9,115 bases of DNA, from assembly GCA_020025175.1 (NCBI GenBank), contig JAHHSM010000071.1:1-9115 (forward strand), read 5' to 3'. The notes beneath the pieces were generated by a model. The model worked only from the letters and a program-made list of their open reading frames with translations. It was not told where the DNA came from and ran no database searches. Of the stretch, positions 6,570 to 9,115 are shown piece by piece; the first letter of the stretch is position 1, and each line of letters starts with the position of its first letter. Source of the DNA: Oscillospiraceae bacterium (GTDB lineage Bacteria; Bacillota; Clostridia; Oscillospirales; Oscillospiraceae). Made by a program: the position numbers and the translations under genes.

Positions 6570-8660
6570 TTAAAAATGCTCGAAAGATCCGTCTTGAGAA
6601 CTGCGCAACCTGAAATCTGCGACCATATTTTTGAGTGTCTGTGCTTGTGCAGCCAGCTCTTCGCTGGCAGCAGCACTTTCTTCTGCTGTTGCTGAATTTG
6701 TCTGTACAACACTTGAAATCTGATCTACACCGGAGGCAATTTCACCCATCGACACAGACTGATTGGAAAGGTCATTCGACACAAGATGAATCTGCTCAAC
6801 AACATTGGCAGTACCTCGTACCGTAGCTTCGAGAACCTGTGCAGTCTCGTCTGCCAAACGCATCCCTTCACGCACAGCAGAAAGGGAATTGGTAATCAAA
6901 CTGGTTGTTGTCTGTGAAGCCTCTGCAGACTTGCTGGCAAGATTGCGAACTTCGTCAGCAACCACAGCAAACCCCTTTCCTGCATTACCTGCACGCGCAG
7001 CTTCCACCGCCGCATTCAGTGCCAGAATGTTCGTCTGGAACGCAATATCTTCAATGGTCTTGACAATCTTTTCAATTTCGCCGGAAGCTTGATTAATACG
7101 AGCCATGGACATCTGCATTTCATCCATTTTCGCGCCGCTCAAAGTCATATGATCGCCCACGATCTTTGCCTCATCGCTGGCATGCTGGGCATTTTCCGAC
7201 ATCTTTTGAATCTGTTCTGTAATTTCCGCGATCGAGAAGGACAATTTTTCTATTGATGCAGCCTGCTCAGTTGCCCCCTGCGCCAACGCTTGTGCACCAA
7301 AGGCTACCTGATCCGAACCAGATGCCACTTGATCCGCGGATTGGATCACAGATCTCATGATCATATCCATGCTGGTGACGATATGTTCCATTGCATCCTT
7401 GATATAAACAAATTCACCTCTATATTCAGCTTGTGTCTCAACAGTCAAATCCTTGTTTGCAACACTTTCCAGTGTTTTGGAAATATCCGTAATAATAGCA
7501 TCCAAACCCTGCGCCGTTGCTGAAAAAATATCAATCAACGTACCGATTTCATCGTTAGTTGTTTTGGGCAGATCCATTTTCAGCCTGCCTTCTTTCAGAT
7601 TCGGTGCGACATCTGTTAATGCTTTAACAGGTTTGAGCATTCTGTTTGCGATACTGACGCAAATCAGAACCAAGCAAAGGATACAAAGCAGGAAGCCGAC
7701 CGTCATGATCAGCCTGATTTCATTTTCCTCCCGCGTGTATTCCGTTTCAGGAATGCATCCCAAAACGCTCCATCCGATCTGATCCAGATAGCTTACCTGC
7801 CCATAAAATACATCATCATCGCGATGATACTTCACGATGCCGGTATTGTTGTGATCCGTGATCGCTGTATACATATTTTCAGAATAGTTAATACTTTCTA
7901 GATTCTTCAGGATGATAGTGGAATCCGGATGAAATACGATATTTGCGTCAGAATCATATACAGTCAGATAACCGGTTTCGCCAATCTTTATTTCACCGAG
8001 AATAGTATTCACTTCATCCAAATCAATATCGATACCCACAGCACCAATCAGGTTGTTGCGTGCATCAAGCACAGGTGAGATTGCGGATACAACCAATTTA
8101 CCACTTATGGAGTCCACATATGCGCCGGTTAAAATCGGAGCGCACTCATCTTTCAATCTCTGATACCAGGGACGATCTGTAATCGAAAATGCAGCCGGAT
8201 CAGATACACCTCCATCAGACTGTATGACCTGATTGTTCAGGAAGTTTGCTATCCAAATTAGCTGAACGGAATCTCCCTGAATCTGCTGGCTCTGACTAAG
8301 CTCTTTGACCAACTTTCCATAATTTTCGGAATTTTGAAAGCGAAACGAGGGGCCTACTGTACTCGCTTCAGCAAAAATCCGATCTACCGAATCAAGTCCC
8401 CGAACCATTTCCTCACTCAAAAAAATCGTGTGAAAATAATTGTTTACCTGTAATTCGGCAGCTTGCGCCTGATTACTGATATTATTATTTTGCATTCCTC
8501 CGACAATGCTGCCAATGCGGTTTTGTAGAATAATGGCAAGTAACAGTAAGATAACCACTGTAGGGATCAAAACCCCTGCCAGAAGTTTTCCTTTTAATCC
8601 CATCTGGAAACCCAATCGATTTTTCACTCCAAGTACTTTCTGCATCTGCACTTTACCCAT
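6570..8660 (-). CDS. Methyl-accepting chemotaxis protein with dCache sensor
   Basis: A 696-residue transmembrane chemoreceptor. A basic cytoplasmic N-terminus leads to TM1 (about 28-46). An extracellular double-Cache domain follows (about 50-312), with DRPWYQ (162-167), GAYVD (179-183) and AVGIDID (207-213) in the membrane-distal module. TM2 is at about 316-336. A HAMP domain starts at the conserved RMLKPVKAL (340-348). A second HAMP-like segment is at about 395-437 (ANKDLTVETQAEYRGEF). The long methyl-accepting coiled coil has its signalling tip IAFQTNILALNAAVEAARAGNAGKGFAVVADEVRNLA within 539-575, which binds CheA and CheW. No C-terminal CheR-docking pentapeptide is seen. The start ATG has a very strong SD (AAGGAGGAG, 8668-8676). 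It is a single-gene unit with no che or flagellar genes alongside. Some Cache residues suggest amino-acid sensing. Confidence 0.96.
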   Translation of the reverse strand: MGKVQMQKVLGVKNRLGFQMGLKGKLLAGVLIPTVVILLLLAIILQNRIGSIVGGMQNNNISNQAQAAELQVNNYFHTIFLSEEMVRGLDSVDRIFAEASTVGPSFRFQNSENYGKLVKELSQSQQIQGDSVQLIWIANFLNNQVIQSDGGVSDPAAFSITDRPWYQRLKDECAPILTGAYVDSISGKLVVSAISPVLDARNNLIGAVGIDIDLDEVNTILGEIKIGETGYLTVYDSDANIVFHPDSTIILKNLESINYSENMYTAITDHNNTGIVKYHRDDDVFYGQVSYLDQIGWSVLGCIPETEYTREENEIRLIMTVGFLLCILCLVLICVSIANRMLKPVKALTDVAPNLKEGRLKMDLPKTTNDEIGTLIDIFSATAQGLDAIITDISKTLESVANKDLTVETQAEYRGEFVYIKDAMEHIVTSMDMIMRSVIQSADQVASGSDQVAFGAQALAQGATEQAASIEKLSFSIAEITEQIQKMSENAQHASDEAKIVGDHMTLSGAKMDEMQMSMARINQASGEIEKIVKTIEDIAFQTNILALNAAVEAARAGNAGKGFAVVADEVRNLASKSAEASQTTTSLITNSLSAVREGMRLADETAQVLEATVRGTANVVEQIHLVSNDLSNQSVSMGEIASGVDQISSVVQTNSATAEESAAASEELAAQAQTLKNMVADFRLRSSQDGSFEHF

Positions 8661-8744
8661 CTTATGTCTCCTCCTTTTCCAAATGAATGGGATGCTTCTT
8701 TTTCAAACAAGAAGGCATTTGTACATAGTAATCGCATAGCTGTT

Positions 8745-8760
8745 ATTGTTGTACAACAAT
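8745..8760. promoter_or_regulatory. Perfect 16-bp palindrome, candidate operator in the MCP leader
   Basis: ATTGTTGTACAACAAT is a perfect palindrome lying 85 bp before the MCP ATG. Its core TTGTACAA occurs again at 9022-9029, and TTGTACAT occurs at 8719-8726. It has no room for a natural hairpin loop, so a dimeric DNA-binding protein site is more likely than a terminator. Confidence 0.45.
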
Positions 8761-8932
8761 CCTGTTTCTTTCACCTCCGACCCACCCCTGCCTTTGAACA
8801 ACTCATAGAATGTAACTCTCTATATCTGAACACTGATTCCTCACGCAGGGTTACGATTTTAGAAAAGCGCAAAGACCAAGCCCACCTTTCATCTGTAACT
8901 CTGGCAAAATCATATAGCATTGTCTGTTACTG

Positions 8933-8952
8933 CAAAATTTGTCAAAATTTGT
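8933..8952. repeat. Tandem 10-bp repeat containing a Spo0A-box match
   Basis: CAAAATTTGT occurs twice in direct succession, one helical turn per copy. The junction reads TTTGTCAAAA (8938-8947), an exact match to the Spo0A-box consensus TTTGTCRAAA. On the minus strand the same place contains a perfect TTGACA, but no -10 lies at a proper distance from it. Confidence 0.45.
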
Positions 8953-8970
8953 AAATAAATTTCTAATAAG

Positions 8971-8994
8971 AAACTATATCATATGATGAAGTTT
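8971..8994. repeat. 24-bp interrupted palindrome
   Basis: AAACT, two unpaired bases, ATCATATGAT, two unpaired bases, then AGTTT are all symmetric around one centre, so 20 of 24 positions obey two-fold symmetry. There is no loop, which fits a protein-binding site better than an RNA hairpin. No regulator is identified. Confidence 0.4.
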
Positions 8995-9115
8995 AATTTC
9001 AAGTATTTATTCAAAAACATATTGTACAAAAATATTGAAGATATATTTGATAAAATTGCTTAAGCAGCCTATTAAGTTTATCTGCATTTGTCACGTAACA
9101 TAGAAAAAAATCGTA

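Larger units (their letters stand above)
8661..9115. other. 455-bp intergenic region upstream of the MCP gene
   Basis: No convincing gene is present. The half nearer the MCP gene has ordinary composition, while about 8930-9115 is strikingly AT-rich. On the minus strand a weak SigA-like pair, TTCAGA (8825-8830) and TATGAG (8802-8807), is 17 bp apart and would give a leader of about 135 nt; no good SigD-type flagellar promoter was found. The region holds a 16-bp palindrome, a tandem repeat, a 24-bp dyad and a 10-bp palindrome TGCTTAAGCA (9057-9066). The words GTAAC and GTTAC recur as two pairs (8812/8850 and 8895/8926), and TGTAACTCT occurs twice (8811, 8894). A long plus-strand frame (8664-8954) lacks an SD and looks non-coding. 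Confidence 0.6.

Noticed and set aside
6396..6695. A 99-codon plus-strand frame between the HAD gene and the MCP 3' end.
   Set aside because: It overlaps the MCP coding end and the hairpin terminator, lacks an SD and ends in a cysteine run; it is a shadow of the MCP frame.
8841..8880. Plus-strand CACGCAGGG ... GCGCAAAGACC resembles the core of the c-di-GMP-I (GEMM) riboswitch, which often precedes chemoreceptor genes.
   Set aside because: It lies on the strand opposite the MCP gene, the required GGGCAAACC and ACGCAAAGCC blocks are not matched, and no second helix pattern follows.
8664..8954. A 96-codon plus-strand open frame in the MCP upstream region.
   Set aside because: It has no SD, begins inside the MCP leader antisense to its ribosome binding site, has no recognisable domain, and its composition is that of non-coding DNA.
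8938..8965. The perfect TTGACA on the minus strand as the -35 of the MCP promoter.
   Set aside because: No TATAAT-like hexamer occurs at 16-18 bp; the nearest candidate, TATATG, is 23 bp away.

Overview
The window looks like a chromosomal segment from an endospore-forming member of the Firmicutes, most likely class Clostridia. The evidence is the yqfC-yqfD-phoH-ybeY-era order, a YlbJ/SpoVV-type sporulation membrane protein, strong AGGAGG-like ribosome binding sites, and moderate GC outside the AT-rich right end. A genus cannot be named from this sequence alone.

Left block (1-3849, minus strand): a compact operon read right to left, yqfC, yqfD, phoH, ybeY, era. Era runs off the left edge and lacks only about its last twenty residues. 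The first four genes lie within 16 bp of each other or overlap, and several Shine-Dalgarno (SD) sites sit inside or next to the upstream stop codon. The block joins two sporulation genes to RNA and ribosome-maturation genes (PhoH, the YbeY endoribonuclease, the Era GTPase). The yqfF/pgpH, dgkA and cdd genes often found between phoH and era in related bacteria are absent here.

Middle (3850-4993): a short divergent intergenic region separates yqfC from ylbJ, the only plus-strand gene. A SigE-like -10 precedes yqfC. ylbJ encodes a multi-pass membrane protein of the family that moves dipicolinic acid during sporulation. A perfect 13-bp hairpin with A and T tracts ends both ylbJ and the convergent deoC.

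Right-middle (5002-6401, minus strand): a two-gene unit, a HAD phosphatase followed by deoC (deoxyribose-5-phosphate aldolase). It has a recognisable SigA-type promoter, with a 9-bp inverted repeat placed around the -10 and the ribosome binding site.

Right (6488-9115, minus strand): a single methyl-accepting chemotaxis protein (MCP) with a dCache sensor that resembles the amino-acid-binding subclass, followed by a hairpin terminator. About 455 bp upstream of it hold no convincing gene but several symmetric DNA elements: a perfect 16-bp palindrome, a tandem 10-bp repeat whose junction matches the Spo0A box, and a 24-bp interrupted palindrome. This leader and promoter region is the least explained part of the window. 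No RNA gene, CRISPR array, insertion sequence or phage gene was seen, and no clearly new multi-gene system was found.
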